From positions 938,001-1,002,000 of the forward strand of contig JAHQIY010000015.1 in assembly GCA_019054805.1 (NCBI GenBank): DNA of 64,000 nt. The letters are read 5' to 3'. Each line of letters begins with the position of its first letter. Position 1 is the first letter of the stretch. The notes under the pieces were generated by a model that did not search any database, had not been told where the DNA came from, and saw nothing but the letters and a program-made list of their open reading frames with translations. The stretch comes from Brachionus manjavacas. Its lineage: Eukaryota > Rotifera > Eurotatoria > Ploima > Brachionidae. Position numbers and translations under genes: made by a program. This document shows positions 1 through 10,919 of this stretch, one piece after another.

Positions 1-223
1 AAAAAATTTAAATTAATCACAGTCTTTCTCCCACGATTATGGCCACACATCTAAAAATACTTAATTTTGACCCAGCAATTTAATTCAGCGCTAGGAGATA
101 GATTTTTTCTTTTCTTTTTTTTTCTATTCAAAATAAATAATTATCAAATGACTTTTTTTCTCTTTTTTTTTTACACTAACTTTACGTTTTAGAATTAGTT
201 ATTTTTCCTATGAATTTGGTAGA
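1..223 (+). other. Upstream flank of the Src gene with likely 3' splice sites
   Basis: This stretch is pyrimidine-rich and ends in two possible acceptors, one after the T-rich run ending near 192 (ttttag) and one at about 222 (ggtag), just before the start codon. This suggests that a 5'-UTR intron ends here and that the promoter lies left of the window. The second Src-like gene at 8901 has a similar T-rich acceptor just before its start codon, so the arrangement probably predates the duplication. No coding sequence is visible. Confidence 0.4.
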
Positions 224-1816
224 ATGGGCAACTGTTTAACCAAAAAGCCAGAGCTGACCGACTTGAAAAAAGCGGTCGGCAATCAGCAGCGGCAGGCGTC
301 AGTGGCTAGCAACAGGCGCCTGCCCAACGTCATTCAAATGGCCAGCCAGCCCCAGTCGTACTCGACCACTGACGACTGTTCCAGCGTGACCCAGTCCACG
401 GCCACCTCATTCAAGTCGACACACAGCACTCAGACAGCCCCGAAGAGCTCGTACATCGCGCTCTACGACTACGAGCCGCGCACCAGCCAGGACCTGGAGC
501 TGAAAAAGGGGGATGTGATCTACGTGGACAAGCAGAAGTCGAACGGGTGGTGGCTGTGCCGCTCGAGCGCCAACCGCTCCAGAGCGGGCTACGTGCCGTC
601 CAAGTACATTGCGCGTGTGGACAGCCTGGAAGCAAATCCGTGGTACTTCGGGCACACAAAGCGCATGGAGGCCGAAAAACTGCTCATGCACCCGCACAAC
701 GACCAGGGCTCGTTTCTGATCCGAGAGAGCGAGGGCAACAACCACGCTTTCTCGCTGTCGATCCGCGACCGCGACTCTGTCAAGCACTACAGAATTCGGC
801 GCGACCACGACTCGAAATACTTCATCTCCAACCGAGTGATGTTCACCTCTTTGCACGAGCTGGTCGCCTACTACTGCAAAAAAGCCAACGGCCTGTGCAC
901 TGAACTGAGACTGCCGTGTGTCACTGACAAACCGGTCACCCAGGGCCTGACCCACTCGTACAACGAGAGCTTCGAGATAGACCGCAATTTGTTCCGGCTG
1001 GAGAGGAAAATTGGCCAGGGCCAATTTGGCGACGTGTGGATCGCCGAATTCAAGGTGACCAAAATGAGAGTGGCCATTAAGACACTCAAGGAGGGCATGA
1101 ACCCGAACGAGTTCAAGGCCGAAGCTGAACTCATGAAAAACCTGTGCCACCCGAAATTGATCCAATTGTACGGCCTGTGCACCGGCGAAGAGCCCATATT
1201 CATCATCACCGAGCTCATGGTCAACGGCAGCTTGCTGGACTTTTTGCAGACGCCGCTTGGCAAGCGGCTGGCCAAGGACTCGCTAATTTACGTGGCGGCG
1301 CAAATAGCAGATGGCATGGCCTATTTGGAGGAGAAGAATTTTATTCACCGAGACTTGGCGGCGCGCAATATTCTCGTGGGCGAGAACAACGAGGTAAAAG
1401 TGGCAGATTTTGGTCTGGCGCGAGTGGTCAAAGACTCGCAGAATATCTATGCGGCCAGAGAGGGCACCAAGTTTCCGATCAAGTGGACGGCGCCGGAGGC
1501 CGCCATCTACAACAAGTTCAGCATCAAGTCGGATGTGTGGTCGTTTGGCATCGTGCTCACTGAAATAGTGACGCACGGCCGCACGCCCTACCCCAGCATG
1601 ACCAACCAGGAAGTGTTGTACAATGTGTCCAAGAACTACAGGATGCCCAAGCCGTCCGACTGTGACGACAAGCTCTATCAGATAATGCTCGCCTGCTGGA
1701 AGAGCATCCCCGAGGAGAGGCCCACTTTTGAGTACCTGAAGGTCAGATTGGAGAACTATTTTGACGAGGATGACAAGCAGTACAGGGACACCAATCAGCC
1801 AAATTCCGTGAGATAG
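224..1816 (+). CDS. SRC: Src-family non-receptor tyrosine kinase, intact, single coding exon
   Basis: A 530-residue membrane-anchored cytoplasmic tyrosine kinase. The start MGNC gives Gly2 for myristoylation and Cys4 for palmitoylation. SH3 spans about 77-131 (ALYDYEP, WWLCRS, GYVPSKYI) and SH2 about 140-232 (WYFG; phosphotyrosine-binding Arg167 in FLIRES). The kinase domain starts near 259, with glycine loop GQGQFG (264-269), Lys286, helix-C Glu300, HRDLAARN with Asp377, DFG at 395-397, activation-loop Tyr409 and KWTAPEA. Tyr520 lies at the same spacing from the last kinase helix as the Csk-regulated tail tyrosine of vertebrate Src, so autoinhibition is probably kept. Length and order are normal for the family. 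Unusual points are the lack of coding introns and a GC-rich coding region in very AT-rich surroundings. Src/Fyn/Yes subgroup cannot be settled by eye. Confidence 0.97.
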   Translation: MGNCLTKKPELTDLKKAVGNQQRQASVASNRRLPNVIQMASQPQSYSTTDDCSSVTQSTATSFKSTHSTQTAPKSSYIALYDYEPRTSQDLELKKGDVIYVDKQKSNGWWLCRSSANRSRAGYVPSKYIARVDSLEANPWYFGHTKRMEAEKLLMHPHNDQGSFLIRESEGNNHAFSLSIRDRDSVKHYRIRRDHDSKYFISNRVMFTSLHELVAYYCKKANGLCTELRLPCVTDKPVTQGLTHSYNESFEIDRNLFRLERKIGQGQFGDVWIAEFKVTKMRVAIKTLKEGMNPNEFKAEAELMKNLCHPKLIQLYGLCTGEEPIFIITELMVNGSLLDFLQTPLGKRLAKDSLIYVAAQIADGMAYLEEKNFIHRDLAARNILVGENNEVKVADFGLARVVKDSQNIYAAREGTKFPIKWTAPEAAIYNKFSIKSDVWSFGIVLTEIVTHGRTPYPSMTNQEVLYNVSKNYRMPKPSDCDDKLYQIMLACWKSIPEERPTFEYLKVRLENYFDEDDKQYRDTNQPNSVR

Positions 1817-2880
1817 CTTAGGAGTCCGCGTGCTACTGAATCTCTCTGTGTGTCTCTCTGTCTCTCTGGGATTTGTTTTAATTTGGTTATTTATTGAGAT
1901 TGCCAAGCCGGTTGATAATTTATTGAGTATTAAATGGTATTTTTTGGGTGCTAGTCTGTTACGGTTGTTGTTGACTTTACCGTCATTGGTATGGCTTGAG
2001 GGGCTATTTTTTAGGTTTTCTTTCTTATGAAGATTATCACACCAATCTTATGTAAATATAGGCATCTAGTTTTTAAATTTGACAAATTAGTATGAAAATT
2101 TTAAATTTCGAAATTCGGCATCTACTCTAAATTTAAGTTACGTATTTGTTTGCTGCTTTTTTTTTTTATTTTTTTTTATTTTTTTTTTCTTGTCGAGATT
2201 TTTTTTATCTCGTGTAAAAGTTTTCGTTCAAGACTTATTCTTACTTTTTAATAGATTTTTTTAAACTTTGATTATTATTTTTTAAATAAATAACTGTGTT
2301 TATAAGTTTTTTTTTCCTCGAGAAATAAAATGAATCATCTGCATTTTGTGGTCAACTTCTTTTTAAAATTTTTTTTGTTTGCTTAACAATCGAGATTTAA
2401 GAAAATAAAACTCTAATCGTCTTTTATTAAATCAATATCTAAATCAATTTAATATGTTATTTTGATCAATTAATATGGCTGTATATTAATTTAAATTTTC
2501 AACAATTTAAAACTAAAATTTTTGAAAGAACTTTATACCCCAGTTATAAAAATAAAATACCCCAATTAATTAGAATAATAACAAAATTTTATCTTATGCG
2601 CAAAAAAGGAATTTATATTCTAAACAAATAATCATCAAAATTAACTAAAAAATAAATATTTAATAAAAAAAAATAAATATCTGTGTTTTTAAATTTTCTT
2701 TTTTTGTTCTTGAGTAATAAAATGAATCATCTGCATTTTGTGGTCCACTTTTTTTTGATTTTTTTTAACTTTCATTTTCTGCTGCTTTAACAAAAATAAA
2801 TCTTGAATTTAAAACAAAAGTTTTAATTTTTATTTTGGGGCTTAAACGAACCTCTACTAAATAACTAGAGGTTGGAAATG
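1817..2880 (+). repeat. Src 3' flank with a duplicated poly(A)-signal block
   Basis: After the Src stop codon comes a TCTC/TGTG-rich stretch, then AT-rich DNA. A block of about 75 bp occurs twice in direct orientation, near 2283-2352 and 2672-2745. The core, aataaaatgaatcatctg followed by cattttgtggtc, is identical in both copies and starts with AATAAA. These could be alternative polyadenylation regions of the kinase gene or copies of a dispersed repeat. No gene is seen. Confidence 0.55.
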
Positions 2881-2889
2881 TTTAAATAT

Positions 2890-3670
2890 TTGATAGTTTA
2901 GGGCATTGTGGAATTTCATACAAAACTTGCAGTTCAAAATTTGAATTCTTAATAAAAATAGGCAAATTTAAGTTTATGATCAAATGTGAATTTCAGATAT
3001 AAATTTTTAGTTTTTGATTTAAAAGGTATTTTTATCAATTTTTTAATTAATCTTTAAACTTAATTAAACATGATTTGTTTAATCTTTAATAATGAAGAAA
3101 TTAAGGAATAAATTATAAGAACTTTTATCTGAAGTAAAATAAAATCAAAATCAATATTTTGAAATACAAATACAAAATTTAGCTTTGTTTCGCTGTAATA
3201 TATTTTAATTAAATAAAAAAATCATTTAAAGCCATAATTTGGATGCTTTAATGTGGATTTTAAATTTGTCTTTAAAATTTTCAAATAAATATTTTATAAA
3301 AATCAATTAAAGATCATTTGGAAAAATAAAGATTTTTTTAATTTACTTAAAAAAATAAACATTTTGTGTTAAGTTCAATAGTATTTTATAAAAGCTTTTT
3401 TCATCATTTTTATTAAGATTTTAATCTATTAAGTTTTGATCATGTGATCATTATCATGAACTTCAAGTTGCCATCAAAATATGGATTTTGTATTACAGAA
3501 TATTTTTTAAGTTTTAAAAGGTGAAACAAACAATGCCTTATTAAACAGTTCAGTTTAAAGAAAAAATTTCAAGAAATACATGCCACTAAACTGATTATTT
3601 TTAATCAAATTGTATGTTAATTCAGAATTGAGAAATAATTATTTTAAAGTTATAACTACCTAATTCGATG
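2890..3670 (+). repeat. Interspersed repeat, copy 1 (inverted relative to the copy at 61.5-62.06 kb)
   Basis: Many short blocks in order match the reverse complement of 61530-62060, for example 'ttatctgaagtaaaat', 'gccataatttggatgctt' and 'tttttcatcatttttatt'. The similarity is diverged with many indels, as expected for two old copies of one mobile element. No coding capacity or clear ends are visible, so the class is unknown. Confidence 0.6.
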
Positions 3671-5880
3671 TTATTTAGGCAGCGATGAAATAAAGTTTAA
3701 ATTTAAATAAAATAAATTTACAAATTGTAAAAAAAAAATTACAGAAGAATAGATCATAGACAAAAACAAATCTCAAAATATTGAAATTTTATATTTCTTG
3801 TGTTAATTAAAATAAATTTTTATTTGTTGGTTTTAATGAAACATATTTTGTTTCATGTTGTTTCATCATCAAAGTTTGTAAATCTTAATTTTGTGAATTT
3901 TATTAATGAAAAAGAATTTTATTTTTGTAATTTTTAGAAGATTTTTATAAAAATTCACAATGCCATAGTTTAGGAAAAAAGAGTTAGCAATTGTAATCAA
4001 CAAAAATTTATCTTGCCCCTTATTTTCCTCGCCGCTGATAAAATAATTAATCCAAAACAAATAAGTGAAAGAAATTCAAAAGGAAAAATGGATACAATTA
4101 CTTTTAAGAAGTGGTTGAAAAGATTTAAATTTTTTTAACTTTTATCTTTAAAATTTCCGCTTTTGAATTTTAAGGTCTTTTAATGTTTATCATTTTGGCA
4201 CCCAAATAAGACCATGAATTCTCGATTAGGTTGAAAAATAGTGAGCATTAAATGACACTGAATAACGTCAGCGTTCTGCTTCTGTTCCTTGACTTAGTCG
4301 ATTACTGAGTTATCTGTATATGCCAATGCTCAAATAGTAGTTAAACAGATGGTAAAAGATTGTTTTCCAAAATATTGTCAAAATATTTAAGATACTTAAT
4401 ATTCCTTACCTATTGAGTGTAAAAATTAAAACTAGAGGCGAGTTTTTAAAAGCTAGATGCAGGTTCTTTTCGTATCACTCTAAAATTTTAATTTCCATCT
4501 TTAAAATTCATCTTTTGAGGTCTAACCGAACCGCTTTGACCATATATACATAGTTGAAGAGACAAATTTTGGAGGTAAACCTATAATATAATAGCTTATT
4601 TATTGTTTTATCTGTTCGTGCATAAAATAAAATTTAGTGAATTATGTAAGTATCCAGGCTACAAAAAAAAGAAGATTGGTGGAGTTTTTAGGGTTGTAAA
4701 ATATTCGAAGGATTTTGATTTTCACAAAATTTTTCTATTATTAAATAACAACTGCAGAATGTAGTAGAACTAGATAAAAATCTTCCCTTACTTAGAACTT
4801 CTTGTACACTTGGTAACAAGTCTGACTATCAAGAGGATTAATCTTTTTAAAGTATTAGAGACATATTATACATCTTTTTTTTTCGGCCATAAAAATAATA
4901 CAATTAACTACAACATAATTATACCAGAAAATTACATGATAAATTTAAATTCTAGAATTAAAAAGGATTTTCAAGAAATTAATTAATTTTTAATTAAATA
5001 AAATTTGTTTGTTTTCTAGATCGCGCAAAAGCTTAAGCTCCTTCAGAATGAATTATAAAAAAAAAATTTTTTTTCAAATTTTTATTTAATTTACTAGAAA
5101 ACACAATTAAAACGAATACAAAAAAATCTAATAATAAAATTTTAAAAATAATATTTTCATGACAATTTGCGTATAAAGTTTGTTTTTGCTTTGAAAATTT
5201 GTCGCTTATTTCAAATTGCATAATTAGAAATTCTATTTAGATCTAATCACTTAGAAAAAAATCGTATCGTACAACGACTCTGAAAAATAAATTTTTTAAG
5301 AGCTCTATAGTAAAAAAAAGTGATTTTGATTTTATCATCTTTAAACATTTAAAAAAAATCTAGATATTACGTTTATCGTGTCCGTTTGTCCGTCCGTTGA
5401 GAGCCCGAAATTGACGAAATTTATGTGTACAAATTGAGAGTGATGAAATAGGTGCTGGCAAAATTTCAGATTTCAGAATTTCATTAGCCACACCCTTCTC
5501 AAAATCAAGATGTTTTTTTTTTCGCTCAAAAACGTTGATTTACGTCTTTTCTCATTTTTTTTTTTAATTATCAAAATTAAATTTCAAAATGCTATGAGTA
5601 ATATGACTCTTAGGCTGATAAATTTTTAATCTGACTCAGCTAAATTCAAGAAAATAAGATCATTTTTTAAACAGAAGCTAAATCAAATCTTAAGAATACT
5701 ATATTTTTCAGCAGAAATAATAATAGTTTTAAAAGAAAAAATTCAATTTTTTTTAATTTTTATTTTAATTATTTTAAAGGCTGTGCAAAATCATTCCAAT
5801 ATTTGATGAAAAAATGTTCTGAATACAATAAAAGATGGATAAAAAAAAGTTTATGTCAAATCTAAATCTGATTCTAATTT
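3671..5880. other. AT-rich intergenic DNA without a recognisable gene
   Basis: This stretch is mostly low-complexity A/T. Two parts stand out: a short 3'-tail hairpin of retroelement type on the minus strand near 5000-5050, and a less AT-rich patch at about 5370-5520 containing 'gtccgtttgtccgtccgtt', which looks like part of a dispersed repeat. No open frame here resembles a protein. Confidence 0.5.
5000..5050 (-). repeat. Hairpin 3'-tail repeat, family A (diverged copy)
   Basis: On the minus strand the sequence reads TCTGAAGGAGCTTAAGCTT followed by an A/C-rich tail. It matches the motif TCTGAAGGAGC-N4-GCTC found with A-rich tails near 10744 and 37482. One arm carries a mismatch here. It is probably the 3' end of a short non-LTR element or SINE. 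Confidence 0.5.
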
Positions 5881-7330
5881 CACTGCGCTTATTTCTGATA
5901 CCGTTTGCGAGAATATTTTAGTATAATCTGCACACATTCTCTATTCCTTTTGGTAGATCATTGATATCCAAAACGAACAATAGTAGACCAATTACTGACC
6001 CTTCTGGTACACCGCTAAAAATCTCAACCCAGTCCGACAAAATTTCACCTTGAACAACTCGTTGTCTTCTATTTTTCAAGAAAGCTTAAAATGCTTTCTC
6101 AAAATTTAGCAGAATTACATCAACAGGAATACTTTTGTCTAGACTCATTGAGATAAAATCTAGAGTTTCCAGAAGATTAGATGTACATGACTTTTTCTTG
6201 AAAAATCTATGCTGTTCTTTAGATATAATATTATTCTTATAAAGATAGTCGTTAATTTTGGTTCTTATTATGTTTTCAATAATTCTGCACAGAATTGAAG
6301 TTAAAGACACAGGACGATAATTGATGAACATTGATTTATCACCTATGATTATGATTAACAATGGAGTAATATTTGCTTATCTGAATTGTATTGGAAGCTG
6401 ACTTTTATATATAAATTCTCTGAAAATTAAAGTAAAAGGAACAGTTAAGGCTTCTGAACAGTTTTTTAGCAATAGCGGATGAAGCTTGTCTACACCACAT
6501 GATATATTTTAATTTTGGTTGCAATTTATTATAAACCACTTCATGACTAATATCACTTGGTTCAATGTCAATATATTCTGAACATTTTTGATTAAGTTCA
6601 CCTACAAAATGTGGAAGCTCCCAAACTTGTTCAATAACAATAATTCTTTTTAGCCTTTTCCACTAAATTCTGTACATAAGTTAGTCTGGCTCTTTTATTT
6701 ACGTAGAACTAATTTACAGATACGTTTGTAATCATTTTGAAGACTCATATCCTTCCAGTTACATGAACAGTTCCTGTATCTAGGATTTTTTTTACTTCAA
6801 ATTACAATCTTGAGATCATCTTTTATCCAAGGTTTTGAGATTAGAATATCCTTATAACCTCTTTCATCAACATAGTCTTTAGCCTGTTTGAAGACTAAAT
6901 CAAAATCGTTCATATCAACAAAATCGTTTGGCCTATAAAGACAGCCAGCTAAAAACTTTTCACAGTAAACTAATACCCAAATTTGTTTTGTTTTACTTAA
7001 ATTAAAACCTGCATCATTTAATTCAAATGAGTCGATATTTTCATTACTGTAGAGGCATACACCTCGGCCTTTGCATCCATCACTTCTGTCCTTTCTTTGA
7101 CAAATTGTATCCTTGAACATTTGTATTTGAGATGCTCTAAAACCAAGTCTCACTAACTGCCACAATTTGTGGGCTATATGTTTCAATAAAAACACTGAAT
7201 TCATCTAGTTTATTGTCCAAAAAAGAAACATTTAAATACATACATTTTAAAGATTCGAGATTATCTACACGTGATGACGATTTTGATGAACGATTTTTTT
7301 TTTTTGGTTTTAAAAATATTAACAATTGAT
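5880..7330 (-). mobile_element. Broken non-LTR retrotransposon (endonuclease + reverse transcriptase), minus strand
   Basis: Reading down the minus strand, an APE-type endonuclease start lies at 7325-7137 (NKLDEFSVFIETYSPQIVAV, ending in SETWF). More endonuclease follows at 7204-6797 (RKDRSDGCKGRGVCLYSNE, and the GCLYRP motif). A reverse-transcriptase stretch lies at 6361-6086 (NYRPVSLTSILCRIIENII, LLETLDF). A further reverse-transcriptase piece at about 6080-5900 has SGVPEGSVIG in place of the usual PQGS motif. About 30 codons are missing between 6086 and 6080, and the catalytic FADD box is not intact. The frames are split by shifts and stops, so the copy is dead. The family resembles CR1/Jockey-like elements, and a better-preserved relative lies at 24.5-25.8 kb. 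Confidence 0.85.
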
Positions 7331-8880
7331 TTTATTTTTGATCATTTTATGAGCTATTTATTAAATTTATAATATTTGTTTATTACTTTCGTATAAATTT
7401 CATCTTGATCAACATTGAATAATTATTTATACTGGTGTAAAAACAAAATCAGATGATCAGAATAGGTTTCTAAAATCTGAATGAATAAATTTCGATTCAA
7501 ATTGATTAGGAACGAATGTAGAAAATAGTTAAAAACGATTGCTAAATTTATGATTTAAATTTTCTCTTAAATTATTTCACTAAAGAGTTTATTTTATTTT
7601 TTGAAAAAATATGAGCAGAAAAATATTTTAGCTATCAATTTATTTTAAATTTAATTAAGATTCCCTTAAAAAATAAAAATAAATTTTAAAAAATTTTGTT
7701 AAAGCATTTATTTTAAAAATTAATCACTGATAATTTTAAATTCTAGAATGTCATTTCATGGAAGACAATGACAATAAAAAAATTCAAGAAAACAAAAAGC
7801 TTATAATCTGCAAATATAAAATAAAATATAACCATGAACGAAAGTGAAAGAGTCTTTGAAGAAATTGAGCCTTGTGATAATTTGATTTTAAATTCTGAAT
7901 CTGGTCAACAAACTAATCTCGAGTTAATATATTATATCAATAAGGCTCAAGGTTTAAAAAAAATGCCAATATAGCTGGTATAATTTTCTTTTAACTTTGA
8001 AAATAATTATTTATGACTAAAAAAAATCTTTTATTAACATTCGAATAATTTTAGAAAATTTAAAAGAAATAATGTAGAATTTAGGGTAATTATTTTAATA
8101 AATGGATTTAAAAATATTAATGAATATCTCATAAATATTGTTTTTAGTATTGAAATAAAAATTTTCAAAATTGTTTTCGTTCATTGAAATAATGATAAAG
8201 AAGTGAAGCTCAGATAAATTTATCTTTAGAATTTTTGAAGCCTTAATTTGAATAATTTTTTGAATAATATGATAAAAATTTTGGCCAGATTCCTGAAAAA
8301 AATTTAAAGTCGTTTAATATTTTGAAGAATTATGGAAAATATTCTCAGACATTGTAGCATTAATTTAAAAAAAATCATTTGAAAAATATTCTTTAAAAAA
8401 AATAATTTTTATTTTCTTCATCTTCAATTTTATCCAAGTCTAATCTAATCTTTTTAAATTTTTTATTTTATTTTTTTAATCCGATTGAATACTATTCGAA
8501 ATGTTAAAAAAAGAAACAAACCATAGATCAAAAGTCTGTAGAACAGCAAATATCTTGTTTATTATCTTCGTATTTTAAAATTTTACTTAACATCCTTTGC
8601 ACAGATAAGAAAACAAATAACAAGCAAATGATCATTTTAATTCAAACACAAAAGAATTTTTATCTGAAATAGAATATCATTTTATTTGGAATATATTAAA
8701 AAAACATATAGTCATTTTTTTGAAAAAAAATTAAAAAAATTTTAGATTTAAAAATTTAAATTAATTTTGACAAGTTCCATTTAGAAAAATTCGAAAGAAG
8801 TAAATAAAAAAATATGCAAACCGTAACAAATATAAGATTAAATATCGAGTAACTATTTTAAGGTTTAGAATTTGTGTTTT
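7331..8880. other. AT-rich intergenic DNA, one short open frame
   Basis: Apart from a 47-codon frame at 7833-7976 described separately, this stretch shows only A/T-rich low-complexity sequence. A T-rich run ending in ag at about 8884 probably marks the 3' end of a 5'-UTR intron of the gene starting at 8901. Confidence 0.5.
7833..7976 (+). CDS. Short open frame, 47 residues, unknown
   Basis: An ATG in good context (accATGa) opens a 47-codon frame beginning MNESERVFEEIEPCDNLIL and ending KKMPI. The frame is richer in Glu, Ser and Leu than random AT-rich translation would be, which hints at a real peptide or a first exon, but there is no similarity I recognise. It could equally be chance. It lies between the dead retrotransposon and the SH2-only gene, in no evident operon. 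Confidence 0.2.
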
Positions 8881-8900
8881 TTTAGTACGTAGAGTGAATA

Positions 8901-9449
8901 ATGGGAAACTGTTTAATAAATCAACAAAAATTCTATTCAAGTGCTGATGATTGTTCAAATGTGATCTATTCAACTGCTAAATTTTTCAAATCGACTCAAA
9001 GCTATCAAAAGTCTCTCAAAACTTTAAACCACGACTTCAATTCTTCAAAGTTTTATGTGGACAGCCTGGAAGCAAATCCGTGGTACTTTGGCGACACAAG
9101 GCGCATGGAGGCCGAAAAACTGCTCATGCACCCGCAAAACGACCGGGGCTCGTTTCTGATCCGAGAGAGCGAGGGCAACAACCACGCTTTCTCGCTTTCC
9201 ATCCGCGACCGCGACTCTGTCAAGCACTACAGAATTCGGCGCGACCACGACTCGAAATACTTCATTTCCAACCAAGTAAAGTTCACTTCTTTGCACGAGC
9301 TGGTCGCCTTCTACTGCAAAAAAGCCAACGGCCTGTGCACTAAACTGAGATTGCCATGTTTCACTAAATGTCCAATTAATTCATATAATAAAAGGTCCAA
9401 AAGTTCTTCAATCTCCGATCTTCATTATACTGAATTGATTGTTTGTTAA
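8901..9449 (+). CDS. SH2-only Src paralogue (no SH3, no kinase), 182 residues
   Basis: The protein starts MGNC, so myristoylation and palmitoylation are likely. A segment related to the unique region of the Src protein follows (DDCSSVTQSTA there, DDCSNVIYSTA here). The SH3 domain is missing, and the sequence runs directly into a complete SH2 domain from Trp61, with the phosphotyrosine-binding Arg88 in FLIRES. It ends about 30 residues after the SH2, where the kinase would begin. The nucleotides of the SH2 block (about 9057-9350) match 618-910 at roughly 94 % by hand count and stay GC-rich, while both flanks are AT-rich and diverged. This fits gene conversion from the full kinase gene or strong constraint on the SH2. 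The product may be a membrane-tethered SH2 adaptor or competitor of Src; an expressed pseudogene is the alternative. Confidence 0.85.
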   Translation: MGNCLINQQKFYSSADDCSNVIYSTAKFFKSTQSYQKSLKTLNHDFNSSKFYVDSLEANPWYFGDTRRMEAEKLLMHPQNDRGSFLIRESEGNNHAFSLSIRDRDSVKHYRIRRDHDSKYFISNQVKFTSLHELVAFYCKKANGLCTKLRLPCFTKCPINSYNKRSKSSSISDLHYTELIVC

Positions 9450-10640
9450 TTTTTTTCTTTTAAGATAATTAATAAATTGCTTAAAAATCTCGCCAAAATT
9501 CAGTCCCCTATTATAGTATTTTTATTAAATGTAAATTTGTTTTAGATTTTTTTATAATAATCAAAAAAAATTTAATTTTAAATTAATAGCTTAATTCCTT
9601 TTTATGCTAGTGTATACTCGGTTTTCTTTCTGCAATTATCTTATTATTTAATAAAAAATTCCAATGTGAAAAAGTGCTAACTTTCTAACACTTAAAACAT
9701 TTTTCAAAAGAAAAAATTTATCTTTAAAAAACTTCTAAATTTAGACTCCTTAGAAATAATTAAATTTCATAATATTACAAGATTTGTCATTGTTTTTGAA
9801 ATTTATTAAAAAAATTAAAAATTATCTATCTTGATTTTTTCGTAATTCATCATTTAAAACTTGACTTCAAAATTAATTAAATTTAAATATAAATTAAAAA
9901 TTTTACTTTTATTTCTCCTGAAAATTTAAAATTTTTTATTTAATATTTAAAAAAATGATTAGGTTTTCTTTTAATTGAGCTGATTAAAATTAAAAAAAGT
10001 CTTTTTTCAGGTTTGCATTTCTCAAAGCATTTTAAAATTTAAAAAGGAGAAAAATAAAATATTTTTTAAAAGAAATTAAAATAAGTTATTTCAGATTGTA
10101 AAGATTTGAAAGTTGGATAGTATTTATTTATTTGTTTATCTGTCCCGGGGTAATGCTCATTCTGATTAAAAAAACATATCAAAAATTTGAAAATAAATAA
10201 AATGAAATAAAAAGCTTACATTTAAAATAATATCTAAGTAATAAAAGGTACTACACCCTTAAAAACTGTTTAAGGAATAAAAAAATAAAAGTAAGTAATT
10301 AGGAAAAGTAAGCAAATTTTCTTAATTGAAACAATTCAAAAGGTATCTAATTGAAAACTGGACCAGATTCAAAAAGTCTAGGACATAACTTCAAACACAA
10401 ATGTTAATCGGTTTAATTGTTTATCATTTTTTTTCATTTTTTACCGTTAATTTTCAGAATTAATTAGAATTTTCAGAATTTGATTGTCAAATTTAGTCTG
10501 GATTTTCTTTTGCAAATAGATTCTTTTTAAAATTAAAAAAAAATTCATTTTTAAATGAACTGTTCAATACTTAAATTCTTTACACATGTCACCTCTTACA
10601 ATTTATCAATTTTTAATTGTCTTTTTATTATATTTTAACT
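9450..10640. other. AT-rich intergenic DNA without a recognisable gene
   Basis: Only low-complexity A/T-rich sequence and a short GC patch near 10143 (tgtcccggggtaat) are visible. No coding frame, RNA gene or clear repeat boundary was found. Confidence 0.45.
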
Positions 10641-10800
10641 TATTTTTAATTTTTCTTTTAATTTTTCTTTTAATTTTTCTTTACATTTTTATTTTATTTT
10701 TATTTTGTCTTAATTTTTATTTTTATTTTTTTTTTTTTTTTAATCTGAAGGAGCTTTAGCTCGGCACAGATAAAACAAATAAATAAAATAAATAAATCAT
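10630..10800 (+). mobile_element. 3' end of a retroelement: pyrimidine tract, hairpin and A-rich tail (family A)
   Basis: A T/C-rich tract with repeats of 'ttaatttttctttt' is followed by TCTGAAGGAGCTTTAGCTCG. Here GAGC (10751-10754) and GCTC (10759-10762) can pair around TTTA. An (AAATAA)-type tail ends near 10800. The same hairpin plus A-rich tail occurs at 37482-37525, and diverged forms at 49845 and 5000-5050. I read it as the 3'-UTR of a non-LTR element, 5'-truncated. Confidence 0.6.
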
Positions 10801-10919
10801 TTTTAAATTTGGAAAAAAACTCGATAAAATTCATAAAAATAAAACTTCTGTTTAAAATTTAAATTGATTAATATTTTAATTAAAACTTTTAATTAAATTA
10901 AGCCAAAAAAAAAGCAAAT

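Noticed and set aside
407-1165. Long open frames antisense to the Src gene (for example 252 codons)
   Set aside because: They arise from the GC-rich codon use of the kinase on the other strand and show no domain or balanced composition of their own.
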